From Voacanga thouarsii (lineage: Eukaryota > Streptophyta > Magnoliopsida > Gentianales > Apocynaceae), in assembly GCA_026120185.1 (NCBI GenBank), contig JANUWF010002362.1:1364001-1428000 (forward strand): DNA of 64,000 bases, read 5' to 3'. Numbering within the stretch: position 1 is the stretch's first letter; every line of letters begins with the position of its first letter. The notes beneath the pieces were generated by a model, which worked only from the letters and a program-made list of their open reading frames with translations, was not told the DNA's origin and searched no databases. Below are positions 1 through 13,400 of this stretch, piece by piece. A program made the position numbers and the translations under genes.

Positions 1-2381
1 CAAATTTTCCTAATGTGTCTTCTATCTCTTGAAAGTTTTTGGTTACATAGTTAGCGAATTTTCATAATACTCCTTCCAAGGTAGTAGAGTTGGATGGCCA
101 AGGTGTCATCTCTTGAGACCTGGAGTGATATCGCCCCATGTTCCAATTGGTTATCTTATCTTCATAAAATAAGTTGTTAGGGTCATAAAATACAAAACTA
201 AATCAAGTTAGTTAAGGAACATGTTTACAAATTAAGTTAGAAAAATTACATGTAGGGATATTAAATTACAAATATACAAGAAAACAAAATATGGCACCTA
301 TGCATACAAGGAACATATATACATATTTACAAATTTACATATAGACATATAAACATATAAATGTGGTTAAATCAATAAAATCCAAGCTTTCGTGATATTG
401 TTCCCCTGCAATGGCGTAAAAAACTTAATGCGTAAATTTTCGGTGCATAAAAATCATCAAATTTAAATCTATCCCTTAGTCAAGTTTTAGTTAAAACATT
501 AATCCCAAAATACACATATGAACAAGTATACTCATCCAAGCATAATATAGGGAATTAAGGAGCATCGATCCTCAAAGTAATAAGTACACACTAATCACTT
601 TTCATTCATTTTTTAACAGATCAAATAAAGTGATAATATAAAAAAAATAAAGAAAAATATAAACAACTCAAGGATGTGAAAATATGCAATTTAGACAGAG
701 GCTTTTGAAAATATGACAATGAATCACTTAACACTTATCACGATCAATTATTATCTTAGTCTCATGAAGGATTTAATATAGACCTGCTTCATTTGCAATC
801 CATCGAATCACTATCTTCTAGTTAAATTAGTAAACATATTCTGTCTCAACCACTTTACCTAAAAGATGCATTAAAATCAATCCTCATATAAACCTCTATA
901 TTCTAGGTGATTTAAAACATGAAATTAGTTAATGAATCCATATTCTAGCAATCATCAACCAACATTTGATTACCTAAATTTTAGATAATTTACCATTTTC
1001 AAGTAAGTAAAGAGATAACAAATATGAAATTAATTAATTGAAGTCATTACAATCCCTTTTTCAAGCAAGTTAATAGCAAAAATTAATCAACCAAATCCGT
1101 AAGTAAACAAGTAATTAAATCCCAAGATAAATAATTAATTGATCAAAAGACAAAATTAATTCAAGAAATCATGAATCCTAAAAACAACGTCAAATTATAA
1201 TAAAATATTGAATACATCATTGTTTAAGAAAATGAAAACAAAGGTAAAAGAAAGTATTCATAGACAAACCTTCTTCTACCTTTGAAGACTCTCTTGAACA
1301 ACTATCCTTGATTTGGTAAATTCCTCATTCAATGAGTGATTTTCTGATTTGCTTTGTATTCACCTTCTATCCCTTTTCTTTCTCTTGTGTTTACCCTTAC
1401 TTTTATAGGCTTCTTTGATTCTAAATTCCTTGCTTGAGAAGTGTTGGCCGAGTAGGATTCGAAAATTACCAAAATCATTGTTAAATTCCTAAATTCGTAT
1501 ACATAATTTTCTTATTCTAGAGTGGACCTGGCGCCAGGTCATTTCGACCCACGGGGCACCAGGTGTGTTTTGTTTTCCTCCTTGAACATGCTATGTTTTC
1601 ACTGTTTGGGGAGATTAGACCTGGCACCTGATCATCTTAGCAGGCCTTGTGCTAGGTGTGGTCTAGAAATTCTCCAATTTTGCTCAAAATTAACTCAAAT
1701 CTGTACAAATTTATCAAAAACACTTTTCGTAAGAAAAGTGTCAAACATGAAGGAATTCGCTAAGTTATTACAACAAATGTATCTCAAATTGACCTCAAAT
1801 AACTAGGAAAATAATGACGATTTTACTCCCTATCAACAAGCTCCATTCTTTCTCTATTGAAAAGACTCTTGAAACAATGCTCATATTCTAATGAATTTCT
1901 CCTTGAAAGAATAATCTCTAATTTTGATCCTTAGAATCCTCTATTCTCTTTGTATTGTTCACGTATTTATAGCTCTTCAAGTTACCAAAATAGTTCCGTA
2001 GAAGTTCTGGCCATGTTTAATTTAGTTACCAAAAGACTTCTTGAGAAACTTCCAATTCTTTTCAAAATTAGACTTAACACCACCTTGAAACCGAATTGGG
2101 CTAGCACTGGGTCGGGCTCTCTAGGTCGGTGCTGGGTCGGCTCTAGTTTTGCCCATTTTTCTCTGTTTTCCCCTATTTTGTCCTAACTTTCCATAACTGA
2201 GCCAGGGCTAGTTCAACGGCTTGGGCAAGCAACGGTTCAACACTGGAATGTGCATAATTAATCTGGATAAAATTAATAAAAAAAACCTTTCCATAGGCAA
2301 AATTTCTAATAAGAAGGGAATTAACTAGCTATTACATAAAAAATATCACAAAATCATCCCAAATAGCTTGGAGAATATAGG
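1..2381. other. AT-rich, LTR-like non-coding DNA, no gene
   Basis: No supported gene. Stops are dense in all frames and the few short ORFs look like chance. Two GC-richer islands stand out, at about 1522-1660 (reiterated CCTGGCGCCAGGT-like words) and 2098-2250 (CTGGGTCGG-like words). They sit in AT-rich, pyrimidine-rich DNA, an arrangement also seen at 21286-21650. This suggests LTR or leader DNA of an unidentified retroelement into which copia A inserted. The assignment is inference; only the base composition and word repetition are seen. Confidence 0.4.
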
Positions 2382-2479
2382 TATACTTAGGCTTTATCAC
2401 CTAGCAATTATTTGGATACTGTATTATGCACATTTATTCAATAAAAGGAATCTTTATCTTTTAGTTTCTTTAATTCATA

Positions 2480-2480
<1 letters not shown>

Positions 2481-2545
<65 letters not shown>
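2481..2545. repeat. (GT)n(AT)n microsatellite
   Basis: A GT tract (about 2489-2518) is followed by an AT tract (2521-2545). At the same place the 3' LTR of the element has only a short ATGTGATGTATAT-like sequence, so this tract grew after insertion. Confidence 0.95.
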
Positions 2546-2548
<3 letters not shown>

Positions 2549-3385
2549 CTGAACGATAAAGTCCTTAGCATAATGTACAGTATTAAGAAAATCATGATAG
2601 AGATTATGCTGTGAGATTCTTACTATATTGTGTAGTACTTGTGCCTAAACTATCCCTAGTCGTAGTATTAATAAAATATGACATTATTAATGTGCAAAAG
2701 CTAGCACGTGTTATACATTTTGATTAGATCAAACAATGGTGCTCATTTTTGTGAGTATTGTAATACTCAAAGTTAAAATGTCGATACTTGTTATTTGAAC
2801 AAATATTCAAATATGCCAGTGATAGAATCTTATTATAGCAAATACGTAAATATCCGTATACTTTAGATCTTCAAGGTACTTTGTTTGCCAAGTGTTGTAC
2901 TTTGATTCTAATTTTTGAAGTCTCATCTGGCACTGCCTATGGGATGGATATTGGATACAATGTAAAGCAAAAGAAAGTAGTCAAGAGGGTCAATAAAGGA
3001 TTCATCACTCCTAATAGTAGAGACTTATATCACATTGCCACCTGTAAGGAATCATTACTCAAGAAATCCTTGGCCAAGGTAGCTATGTGTTGGAATTTGT
3101 TCGAAATGATACACATGTTGAGTAATGGATTTTGGAACAAGTACTAATAAATTTGGGCTAAAATTAATTATATTCTAGAAGGAGTTGGCACTAATTCCAT
3201 ATTCCAAACTGAATGAGATATAGTATGATGAAAGGAGTTTATTGCATAGATATTTTACTATTGAAAGGTTCATATCAAGCTACTTGACTTTTCAAATTTT
3301 TGGGTGGTCATGATGCATTGCGAGATGCTGCTCATAGTCTGCTAAAATATGAATTTATTAATTGGAGAATTAATAAATTAATCTT

Positions 3386-3413
3386 AATTAGAATTAATAA
3401 GTTAATTCTAATT
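3386..3413. repeat. Perfect AT palindrome in the family-A LTR
   Basis: Two 12-bp arms (AATTAGAATTAA and its complement) flank a 4-base TAAG spacer. The same structure is at 19775-19802 and, with spacer changes, at 40716-40743 and 51708-51734. A hairpin kept in four LTR copies may be functional, but AT-rich sequence makes palindromes cheap. Confidence 0.75.
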
Positions 3414-4137
3414 ATTAAGGGTTATAAATTCTATAGTGATTAAAAGAATTCGAATATTTTGCTAGCAAAAGACAAGAAAACCTAATGGGTCACACACAAT
3501 AAAGGAATTAGTATTCATGGATATTATACGATAATATTATGTGATTAATTTGTGAGACGAAAAAAAATTTATGTGCTATTTATAAAAATTTTTATAAAAA
3601 ATAGGTCAAAATTATAATTATTCAAAACTCTTGTGGGCTACTTATAAGTATGTTGTATGTTGTAGGGCCTAATTGCAATTTTCTTGAATCCAAGCCCATA
3701 AGGAATAAGGATCTGTGCATGTCACAAAGCTTAAATATATATGTATATGTGTTTTCTCTGAGAGGATATAGGAAAGCACACAAGACACATAGCTTTATTT
3801 CCTATTCTTTTTCCTCGTGAAATACCCTAGCCACTCGAGTTTTTTCTACTAGCACAGATTAGTGCGCCTGTGTTAATTGTCAATCCTTGTGTGGTTTTCC
3901 ATTAGAGGTGTTCATAATCTTTAAATACAGTGGTTGGATTGGAACAATTTTTTTTTTTTGCATAGGCTCGAAGCTACTTGGGGTGAAGGAATTGCAGAGA
4001 CTTTGAAGGCTTCTGCAAATACACTTTGTGGTATTCTTCAATCCTTGATCTATAAATTGGATACAGGTGATTCATTGGCAAGAATTCTTGTTTATTTCTA
4101 TTGCATTAATCTATTTTCCATGAGTGAATTTATACAG

Positions 4138-4150
4138 TGGTATCAAAGCC
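4138..4150 (+). promoter_or_regulatory. Primer-binding site of copia A
   Basis: TGGTATCAAAGCC lies one base after the LTR. It differs by one base from TGGTATCAGAGCC, the plant initiator-tRNA-Met complement used by most copia elements to prime minus-strand DNA synthesis. Confidence 0.85.
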
Positions 4151-5279
4151 TCTTGTATGTATTTATGGACCTTGATTCTCTTCTGAAATTGTTTCTAGCA
4201 TGAGATTGGATCTATGAAATCATTTCACAGTAATGCTTAGGTCTGTGTCTGCACATCATGAAATTGCTTCGTGAATACTTGTAGGTCTTCGTTGTGACTT
4301 GAAAATTGGTTCATTAATACATCTAGTTCTTGAAATTGGATTTTGTGTGCTCTGGCTCTAATGCATATCATTTCTATAATTGGTTATATTATTGTTTTTG
4401 GAAACTTAATATGCGTCTTTATTTTCTAGAAAAATTACTCAGCATTTTTCATTCTTCTGAAAGTAGTTTACTAGAATTTATTTCAATAAAGGTTTATGAA
4501 ATCCTTTTGTGTTTTGATTCCTCTGATATGGATTGATTAAAGCTTTTGATGTGATGGTGATCATAATAGAATGTTAATCTAGATTAACATGTTTTTCAAT
4601 CAAAATCGACACTGGAATCACTGGAGAAGATGAACAGAAAATCCAAAAAGAAATTTAAAAAATATTTCTGCGGCCAAACCGCAACGTTAGATAAGCGGTT
4701 TCTAACTCGAGGTTTCTTCATTAAGGATTTATGTAATTAGATTACATATGTTAGATAAGCATAGAAATTATTTTATACAATTATGGAGATGGCGATCAAG
4801 CTCAAAGCAAGAAGATAGTAAGACTTTTTTCTCAAGCATGCATAAATGCATAGGTTTGACCATAATTGATTTCTTCCTTGTCTCAAGAAAATTAATGTAG
4901 TAAAGTCCATAACCAAGCCATATAATGAAGTCTATTACAATTTTGTCAAATTGTTGATATTATGCATGCTAAACAATGAGACCATTAATTAAATAATTAA
5001 ATCTCTTAAATAATATTAAATCTAAAGCCTTACGCTATTATAGTAAGAACGAGAGATCTTTTTCGAGATTAGGTTGTAGGTATCCCCAAGCCTACTTGAC
5101 ATCAAGTTTAAGTTATGGAATTTGATTCCGAGTTAATGGGTTGGATTTAACTAATTCCTTTATCCCGATTAGGTATCCCCAAACATAAAGAGTATTAGAC
5201 TTCTTGAACTGGTATTGAAATTTGAGAATCATTTTGAAATTAAAAAAGTTGCACTACACGTTAGATATTTCTATTCTAA
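4151..5279 (+). other. Untranslated leader of copia A
   Basis: No ORF is supported. The sequence is AT-rich. Its second half (about 4780-5200) matches, in reverse orientation, the leader of the other family-A element at about 38612-39000, which confirms it as element leader rather than host DNA. Confidence 0.7.
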
Positions 5280-8200
5280 CACTACCAGATAATAATGCTC
5301 CTACTAAAGAGCGTAAGGTTACAAAAAGCACTAAGGGGACAATAACACAACATCTTGTATCATGCAAGTGTTAATGACCACTGAGTTTCAAAAGAAGTAT
5401 GAGCATATGGATGCTTACTATCATCTTCCATAGAAGAGAGCTCTTTATAAGCAAGCTAGGATGGAGAGATATGGGATCTCTAAATAATTATTCCGTTCTA
5501 AGATGGTAGATGACACTTCGGTAGCCACTTGTGCACTTAAAATGATGGGATTATTTGAGAAGCTTAGATCACTTGGTTTAACAATGAATCACGAATTAAG
5601 TTTCCATCTAGTTGTTTGCAGTTCATGTTGAACAACCAGATGAATAAGATTGAGACCACTATACTTGAGTTGATCAATCTTCTAAAGACTATAGACTCTT
5701 TTATGAAGAAAGAAAACAATGCAAACTTATTACTTAATTCTTTTTCAATTAGGAAGAAAAATGTTTCTAAGAAGAAGAAGAAGAATCTAACTAAGGATAA
5801 AGGTGGTGTGAAGAAGAAGGAGACAGCTACCAAAGAACCTTGTCACCGTTGTGGAAAGATGGGTCATTGAAGGCATAACTGCAAAAGCTACCTAGAGATT
5901 ATTAACGAAAAAAAAGGAGAAGCTTATAAGCACTTCTACTTCTACTTCTAATATGTTTATGATTGAGATCAATACTGCCTTTAAAAATGAGATATTGATA
6001 CTAAATACTAGATGTGGATATCATTTGTGTAATACTTTATAGGGATTAAAGAGCAGTAGGAAGCTAGAGAAAGGAGATGTAGACCTTCGTGCTGCTTTAC
6101 TCCAAATCAAATAAATGTGGATGCACTTGTTATAGGGACTTATCATCTGCACTTGCCATCTAGATTAATTCTAGAACTTCAAAACTGCTGTTATGTACCA
6201 GTTTTACATGAAAACATTATCTCAGTTGCATGTTTAGATTTATGTGAATTTCATTTGATTTTTAAGAATCAAAGTTATTCTTTTTCATTAAATGATATTC
6301 ATTATGGTATTGCAACTTTGATAACTAATTTGTATATTCTAAAAATGGAAGTTTAAGTTCTTAATATAAATACTAAGAAACCAAGAAAAGATAACACGAA
6401 CCCATCATTGTCGTTTAGACCATATAAATGAGAATTGCTTCTCTAAATTACATAAGTTTGGTGACTTAGGGTCATTTGATTATGAATCTTATGATACATG
6501 TGAATTATTTTTATTTAATAAAATGACTAAAACCTTTTTTTCTAAGAAAGAGGAAAGGGCTAAGCAACTATTGGAAATAATACATAGTGATATATATGGA
6601 CCAATGATATTGCAAGTAATAGGGAGTTATCAATACTTCATAATCTTTATTGATGATTATTTTTTCGAAATGAGTATATGTATTTAGTGAAATACAAATA
6701 TAAAAGCCTTTGACAAGTTCAACGAATTCAGAAATGATATAAAAAAATAACTTGAAAAAAGTATTAAAACTCTAAGATCCGATTGAGGAGGTGAATACTT
6801 AAGCTAAGAGATTAAAAGTTGTCATAGAGATAATGAAATATTATCTCAATAGACTCTACCACATACACCTCAACATAACGGTGTATCCAAAAGAAGGAAT
6901 CAAACTTGATTAGATATTTTTTGAACTATGATAGCTTTTGCAGACTTACCCAAATTGTTTTGGGAATATGCACTAGAAATTGCTATTTATATTTTAAATA
7001 AAGTTCCATTAAAAATAGTTAAACTACCCCATATGAGTTATTTTTTGGTAAGAAACCAAAATTAACTTACTTGAGAATTGAGAGATGTCATGCTTATGTA
7101 AAGAAGACAAAATCAGACAAACTTGAAGATAAGTCTAATAAATATTTGTTTATTGAATATCCAAAAGAATATCATAGATGTCATTTATATATTCCTTATA
7201 AGAATAAGGTGGTTATTTCTAAGCATGCTATTTTTTAAGAAAAGGAATTCATGCTTAAGGGAGATAGTGGGAGCAAAATTAAACTCAGTGAAGTTCAAGA
7301 AGAGCAAACAAATAGTGATCAACTAGTTGATCCGGACTCTATTGACAAAATAGACGAACCTTGTAATACATAAGAACCTTGTATGTCAAGTATAATATGT
7401 GTGGCATTGAAGAGATATGGATTTCTCATAAGTGGCTACAATGACATATTTCTTATAGAAGAAAATGAACTTACCACTTATAAGAAAGTTCTGAGAAGTT
7501 AAGAATCTGACAAATGGCTTGAAGCTACGAAGTCAGAAATAGATTTCACGCATGACAACCAAGTTTGGAATTTGGGTGACCCACCCCAAGGGATAAAACC
7601 CATAGGGTGCAAGTGGGTTTTCAAGAAGAAAACCGACATGCATGATAATGTAATTACCTATAAAGCACAATTGGTCGTAAAAGGCTATCATCAATAATAA
7701 CAAGGTATTAACTATGATAGGACTTTTTTACCAGTAGTGATGCTGAAATCTATTAGAATACTCCTAGCACTCACTACTCATTATGACTATGAGATTTGGT
7801 GAATGAATATGAAAATAGCTTTCCATAATGGAAACCTAACACATCCAAAAATCATACTAAGGTGTGCAAGCTACAAAGGTCCATTTATAGACTTAAGCAA
7901 GCTTCTAGAAGTTGAAACATTAGTTTTGATTAAACAATTAAAGAATTTGGCTTCAAACAAAATATGGATGAACATTGTGTGTATAAAAAGGCTAGTAGGA
8001 GTGCAATTATTTTCTTATTACTATATGTAGATATCATATTGCTAATACTATTCAATTAGTCACAAAATAGTTATCAGCGAAATTCTCTATGAAAGACCAT
8101 GGAGAAACAACCCATATTCTTGGAATAAGGATCTACAAAGATAGATCAAAGAGGTTGCTTGATATTTCACAGCCTATATACATAGATAAAGTGGTAAAGA

Positions 8201-8831
8201 GGTTTAGCACGAATCAATCTAAGAGGGGATTCTTACCCATAACCTATTGAGTAAGCCTTTCAAAATCTATGTACCTTAAGACACAAGATAAAAGAGATAA
8301 CATGAGTAAGATACCATATACTTCAGCAGTTGGATTTATTATGTATGTTATGATATGTATGAGGCCCGATATATCATGTGCTCTTCGTTTGACTAGCAGA
8401 CACTAATCTGACCCTGGTGAAGGTCATTGGGTGGTTGTAAAGAATATTCTTAAGTACTTAAGAATGACTAAGGATGTATTCTTGGTAAATAGAGGAGAAG
8501 ATGACTTACAAGTTAAAGGGTATACCGATGCCAATTTCCAATTTGATAAGAATAATTATAAATCCCAATGGCTACGTGTTAACTTTTGGCGGTGAGGCAG
8601 TTAGTTAAAAAAGCTCCAAATAAGATACAACTGCCGATTTACCTACTAAAGTTGAGTACATAGCAGCTTCTGAAGCAGCAAAAGAAGCAGTCTGGATCAA
8701 GAAGTTCATAATAGAACTTGGAGTGGTGCCTAGCATTGTTAATCCAATACCCTTGTATTGTGATAACAATGAAGCCATTACACAAGCAAAGGAACTACGG
8801 TCTCATCAACGATCCAAGTATGTATTTAGGA
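5280..8831 (+). pseudogene. Copia A gag-pol remains
   Basis: Fragments occur in the copia order. Gag (about 5280-5900) carries a CHRC..H..C zinc knuckle broken by a TGA at 5868. The protease region (about 5990-6100) has the catalytic Asp-Thr-Gly changed to NTR. Integrase (about 6390-6900) retains HSDIYGP and IDDY. Reverse transcriptase (about 7540-8060) has YVDI in place of YVDD, and RNase H begins at about 8510. Stops and frameshifts occur every few dozen codons, so no product is expected. RNase H is cut at 8831 by the solo LTR and resumes in the same frame, after one target-site copy, at 18605. The minus-strand element at 27896-31580 is the same family. Confidence 0.8.
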
Positions 8832-8905
8832 TGTAACACCCCACTACCTAGGCCCCACAGGGTCGGGGATGTCGCCTTGTCCATAGGGTAAAGGGTCTTT
8901 ATAAC

Positions 8906-9040
8906 TGTTAAGATTTATATCTTTGTTAGGGTCCTATTGAGAGTATAGATAATTCTAGGGACTTGTATGCAAAGTTGTAAAAGCTGTATATAAGCCTAAA
9001 TCGTTATTGAATAAATTAAATTTTACTTGATTAATCAATT
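8906..9040 (+). repeat. 5' LTR of copia T
   Basis: 135 bp, starting TGTTAAG and ending TCAATT directly before the PBS. It is very short for a plant copia LTR. The 3' edge is TT rather than the usual CA; this is forced by the adjacent PBS on this side and by the ATAAC duplication on the other. Confidence 0.92.
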
Positions 9041-9053
9041 TGGTATCAGAGCC
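9041..9053 (+). promoter_or_regulatory. Primer-binding site of copia T
   Basis: TGGTATCAGAGCC, an exact match to the usual plant initiator-tRNA-Met complement, immediately after the 5' LTR. Confidence 0.92.
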
Positions 9054-9075
9054 AAACCCTAGCCATAACTTACTT

Positions 9076-9160
9076 CGCCGCACAGTACCCACCGCTACAG
9101 TGCGCCGCCGCTACAATACCCGCCACTGCTACAGTCGCCACCGCTACAGTAAAATCGCTC
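9076..9160 (+). repeat. GCTACAGT-type short repeats in T leader
   Basis: Imperfect copies of a CCGCTACAGT-like word recur five or six times in a GC-rich stretch between the PBS and gag. They have no match in the rest of the window. This is probably simple leader structure. Confidence 0.7.
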
Positions 9161-9392
9161 CAGTAATAGTAACCCTCCTTTCTCTCTAGGCCCCTCACAA
9201 CTTCTAGTTTGTTTTCTATCTCCGTGCCCGTGCGGGGAGGGCGATACCCCATGGGTCCTGAGATAGTATGAAGATGCCGAAGTTCTAGACAGATCTTGAC
9301 GTGTAGAAGATCGAGATCGAGTCAAGGAGAAGAAGAAGGGTAAGTGTGTGATAGACTCGTGTGATAGGTGTGCGGAGCCTGAATACGAGTCG

Positions 9393-10415
9393 ATGACAGA
9401 GGCTAGCAAGAATACGATGGAGGAGGTGGTTAAGAAATTGGATCCTACAGATCTTGCGATATTGATGCGGTTTATGAGGATGTCGGGGGGTGAAAATTTT
9501 GCGAGGCCACCAACTGTTAAGGTGGAGCTTTCACCTGTTGATCTGAAACTCGATGAGCCAGCAACGTATCTGAACTGGTCACGTCGGGTGAGGTATACTC
9601 TGGAAGGGAGGAATCTAGGGGAGTACTTGACAGCTGAGAAAGCAGAGCCAGCTTAAGGCACGGCAGGGAGAGATGAGTGGAAGTCAACTCACATGTTGGT
9701 GTACATGTGGCTTCTCAACTCAATGGTCCCATCTATTGCTGCAACAGTGGATGGCATCGAGAAGGTCAATGATGTCTGGGAGAAGTTGAGGAGAACCTAT
9801 GAAGGTGTGGGAAACAATTTGAGGGTGTTCCAGATTAAAAGGGACATCTATGCTACAGTCCAAGGAGATAGGACAGTGCAGGAGTATGCCACAGAGTTGG
9901 AACGCTTGTGGCTAGATCATGATCATTTCTCGCCTCGAGCATGCTGTAAAGATCCTGAGTGTAAGGAAATAGAGGACTTGATTCAAGAGAGGACTATGTT
10001 ATTTCTCTAGGGGTTAGCCCCAGCATTTGAGCAAAGGACAGCGATGCTGCTAGCTCAGACGAGGATCCCTTCACTTGAGGAGGCAGTCTCGACCACGATA
10101 CAGGAGGAGAGTCATATTAAGCTACAGGTTGGGACAGGCGGACATCCTGGGATGAAGTCAGCGCTAGTGGTCTCCAACTCAGGTAACATAGGGTTCAAAC
10201 AGGAGACTAGGCAGTGCTACAACTGTGGTGAAGTAGGTCATCTGAAACAGGCTTGTCCTAAGCTACCCAAGGAGAGAGACTCAGGTGGACGTGGACAGTT
10301 TGCAGGTCGTGGTCGTGGCCGTGGGGGCAGAAGAGGTGGAAGAGGCTATCGGGCTAATCTGATGGTAGCGGAGAAAGAGGAAGAGGCGGGTGTGGTCTTT
10401 ACTGAGGAAGACTAG
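9393..10415 (+). pseudogene. Copia T Gag (capsid-nucleocapsid), with in-frame stops
   Basis: The retrotransposon Gag would package element RNA into cytoplasmic particles. The frame is open from GTG 9348; the first good ATG is at 9393. A Gag capsid-type domain (about 9500-10100) is followed by a canonical zinc knuckle CYNCGEVGHLKQAC (about 10218-10259) and an Arg/Gly-rich tail with RGRGRGG-type repeats. Three stops lie in this single frame, TAA at 9654, TAG at 10008 and TAG at 10413. The frame continues unshifted into pol, as in one-ORF copia elements. The stops indicate an inactive copy. Confidence 0.85.
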
Positions 10416-13400
10416 GTGCTATTAGAAATACTGAGAAGGAAGCAAAGAGTAGCAGGTGATGGAGCCAAAAAGAGTGTAGTTGAGGATGCATCCACCTCCG
10501 CTTTGCCCATGGGTAACACTGCTACCTATGCTTAATTGACTAAAGCTACTGCTCTTGCCTCTATCTCCACTACTAGATCACCAGAATGGATCGTAGATTC
10601 TGGTGCATCTCGACATGTGACAAGTAATGCTAGTGAGTTCTCTTCCTATACTCACTTAGCGATGCTAGAGAGCATTCAGACCGCTAACGGGACAACACAA
10701 CCTGTGGTTGGTAAGGGTACAGTGAAGTGTACGAGTTCAGTAACTTTGTCCAATGTTTTGCATGCTCCTTCTTTCCCAGTAAATCTTTTATCTATTAGTA
10801 CCATTATACTCCAACTAAAATGTGTGGTTTCTTTTGATATTCCCAAGTTGATTTTCCAGGAGAAGGAGACGGGCTGGAGACTTGGGACTGGCACGTGGCG
10901 TAATGGACTGTGGTACCTGGATCGTGAGGGGATGGACTCAACATTGATATCTGTGGTGGAGAAGATAGGCGTAGGAGGATCTGAGATAAGTGTTGAGGAT
11001 GTGTTGATGCTCCATCACCAACGCATAGGACACATTTCGTTTAGTGTGTTAAGTCAGTTGTATCCAGTTTTATTTGAAAATGCCAATAAACAGAAAGTTG
11101 TGTGTGATGCATGTGAATTTGGAAAACTTACTAGAAGTTCTTATGTTAGTCCTGGTCATAGAAGCTCTTGTGCTTTTGATTTGATACATTCTGATGTTTG
11201 GGGACCTTGTTCCACTAGTTCTATGAATGGTTTTAGATATTTTGTGACTTTTATTGATTGTTTTACTCGTGTTAATTGGTTGTATTTGATGAAAAATAAG
11301 AGTGATGTATTTGACTGCTTCAAAGACTTTCACAGGTCTATTCAAACTCAATATGGAGCAGTGGTAAAAATATTGAGGTCTGATAATGGTACAGAGTATA
11401 CCAATAGAGCATTTGCGGAATACTTGTCAGCTCAAGGCATATAACATCAAACTACATGTCCATACACACCAGCTCAAAATGGGGTAGCAGAAAGAAAAAA
11501 CAGACACCTTCTAGAGACAGCTAGGAGCATGATGATCACGATGAATGTCCCAAAGCAGTTATGGGGGCAAGCGGTCTTAACAGCTGCTCAATAGGATGCC
11601 CACAAGAGTGTTGGACTGGAAGTCTCCATGTGAAATGTTAAAAGGAGATAATGGTGGGATCCTCCCATTGAAGATGTTTGGTTGTGTATGTTTTGTGAAG
11701 GGCAACAGACTATCCGTAGGGAAGCTTGGTCCTAGAGCTGTGAAATGTGACTTTGTAGGATACTCTGCTACCCAGAAGGGGTATGTTTGCTGGAGTCCAG
11801 TAGAGAAAAGGTTGTTTGTAAGCATGGATGTGCATTTTCGAGAGTTTGAGCCATATTATACACTGGAGGTGACCTCACCCATTGGTGACTTATCTGATAA
11901 AGAAGGTATGAGGTGAGAAGGGGAGAATGGTGAGAGGTTGGTGAATGTAGGATCAATTCCCTTATCGATTCCTTATTCTGTTGAGAGGAGGGAATCAGTT
12001 GAGGAGCACGAGAACAAAGAAGAGGAGGAACTCGTCGGTGTTGGGACTCAGGCACAGGGGGAGTTGAGAGTGTATACCAGGAGGAGGCAGAATGAGGTGC
12101 CAGAGTCAACATCTGTAGTACCACTGGTGCCATCAAGTCCCTTGTCCCGACCTACTCCAACTTCTGAGACACCCACACTACCCTCAAACTCAGAAAACAC
12201 AGGTGCTATAGTTCCTTCTTCTCATGTCACTCCCATGATAGTAAGGAGGACCTCTTGCAATAATGTAGGAGTTCCCCCCGACCGTTATGGTTTCCCACAT
12301 AACATTATTCAATTTGTCTCATACTCTAATTTATCACCTACGTATGGAGCATTCATTACATCTTTGGACTCTGTTACTTTACCTAAGTGTTGGCAGGATG
12401 CTAAAGAGGATCTAAAGTGGAAAGCAGCTATGCAAGAAGAACTTGGAGCTCTGGATAAGAACAGAACTTGGGAGATAGTGTCACTACCACCATGCAAGAA
12501 GGCAGTGGGGTGGTGCAAGTTGGTGTTCACAGTGAAGCAGATCCCAGAAGGAAAAATTAATCGTTACAAGGCACGGTTGGTGGCGAAGGGGTATAGTCAG
12601 ACATATGGCATCGACTATGATGAGACCTTTGCTCCCGTGGCCAAAATGGGAACAGTAAGGACACTTGTCTCCATTGCAGTGAATGGGGGTTGGAAACTAC
12701 ATCATTTGGATGTTAAAAACGAATTTCTTCACGGAGATCTGCTAGAAGAGGTGTATATGGAGGTTCCCCCGGGCTTTGGTACAAAACAGACAGTGGACAA
12801 GGTTTGTAGATTAAGGAAATCACTGTATGGGTTGAAACAGTCTCATAGAGCCTGGTTTGATAGGTTCAGAAGAGCTATGGTAAGCATGGGCTATCAGCAA
12901 ATCAATGCCGATCACACAGTGTTCTTTCGACAACAGGGTGGTCACATTACTATGTTAGCAGTGTATGTGGATAATATGATTATCACCGGTGATGATGAGG
13001 GTGAGATTGCTCAACTGAAGGCAAAACTGGGCAAAGAGTTTGAACTGAAGGCTAAAATACTTCCTGGGGATTGAGGTGGCTCGTGGAGAAGAGGGTATTG
13101 TTCTATCTCAGAGGAAGTATGCGTTAGACTTACTTATAGAGACGACATGTTGGGTTGCAAGCCTGCGGTTTCACCAATTGATCAGAGGTTCAAGTTGAGC
13201 ACGGAGGCAGGAGAGCCGGTTGATCGTGAGCGGTACCAGAGGTTGGTAGGACGTCTCATCTATCTAAGTCACACTCGTCCTGACATATCATTTGATGTGA
13301 GTATGGTGAGCCGCTACATGCATACGACATGTTGGGTTGCAAGCCTGCGGTTTCACCAATTGATCAGAGGTTCAAGTTGAGCACGGAGGCAGGAGAGCCG

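Larger units (their letters stand above)
2382..4136 (+). repeat. 5' LTR of copia A
   Basis: About 1.75 kb, aligning with the LTRs at 18783-20725, 32630-34323, 39950-45449 (interrupted) and 50757-51808. It ends TATACA one base before the PBS. It contains a private (GT)n(AT)n expansion at 2481-2545 and a perfect AT palindrome at 3386-3413. The left edge is placed by alignment to the 3' LTR and may be off by a few bases. Confidence 0.8.

Noticed and set aside
1522..1806. 94-codon + strand ORF beginning at a CTGGCGCCAGG island
   Set aside because: Composition and Cys/Leu pattern look random; no domain; it lies in repeat-like DNA.
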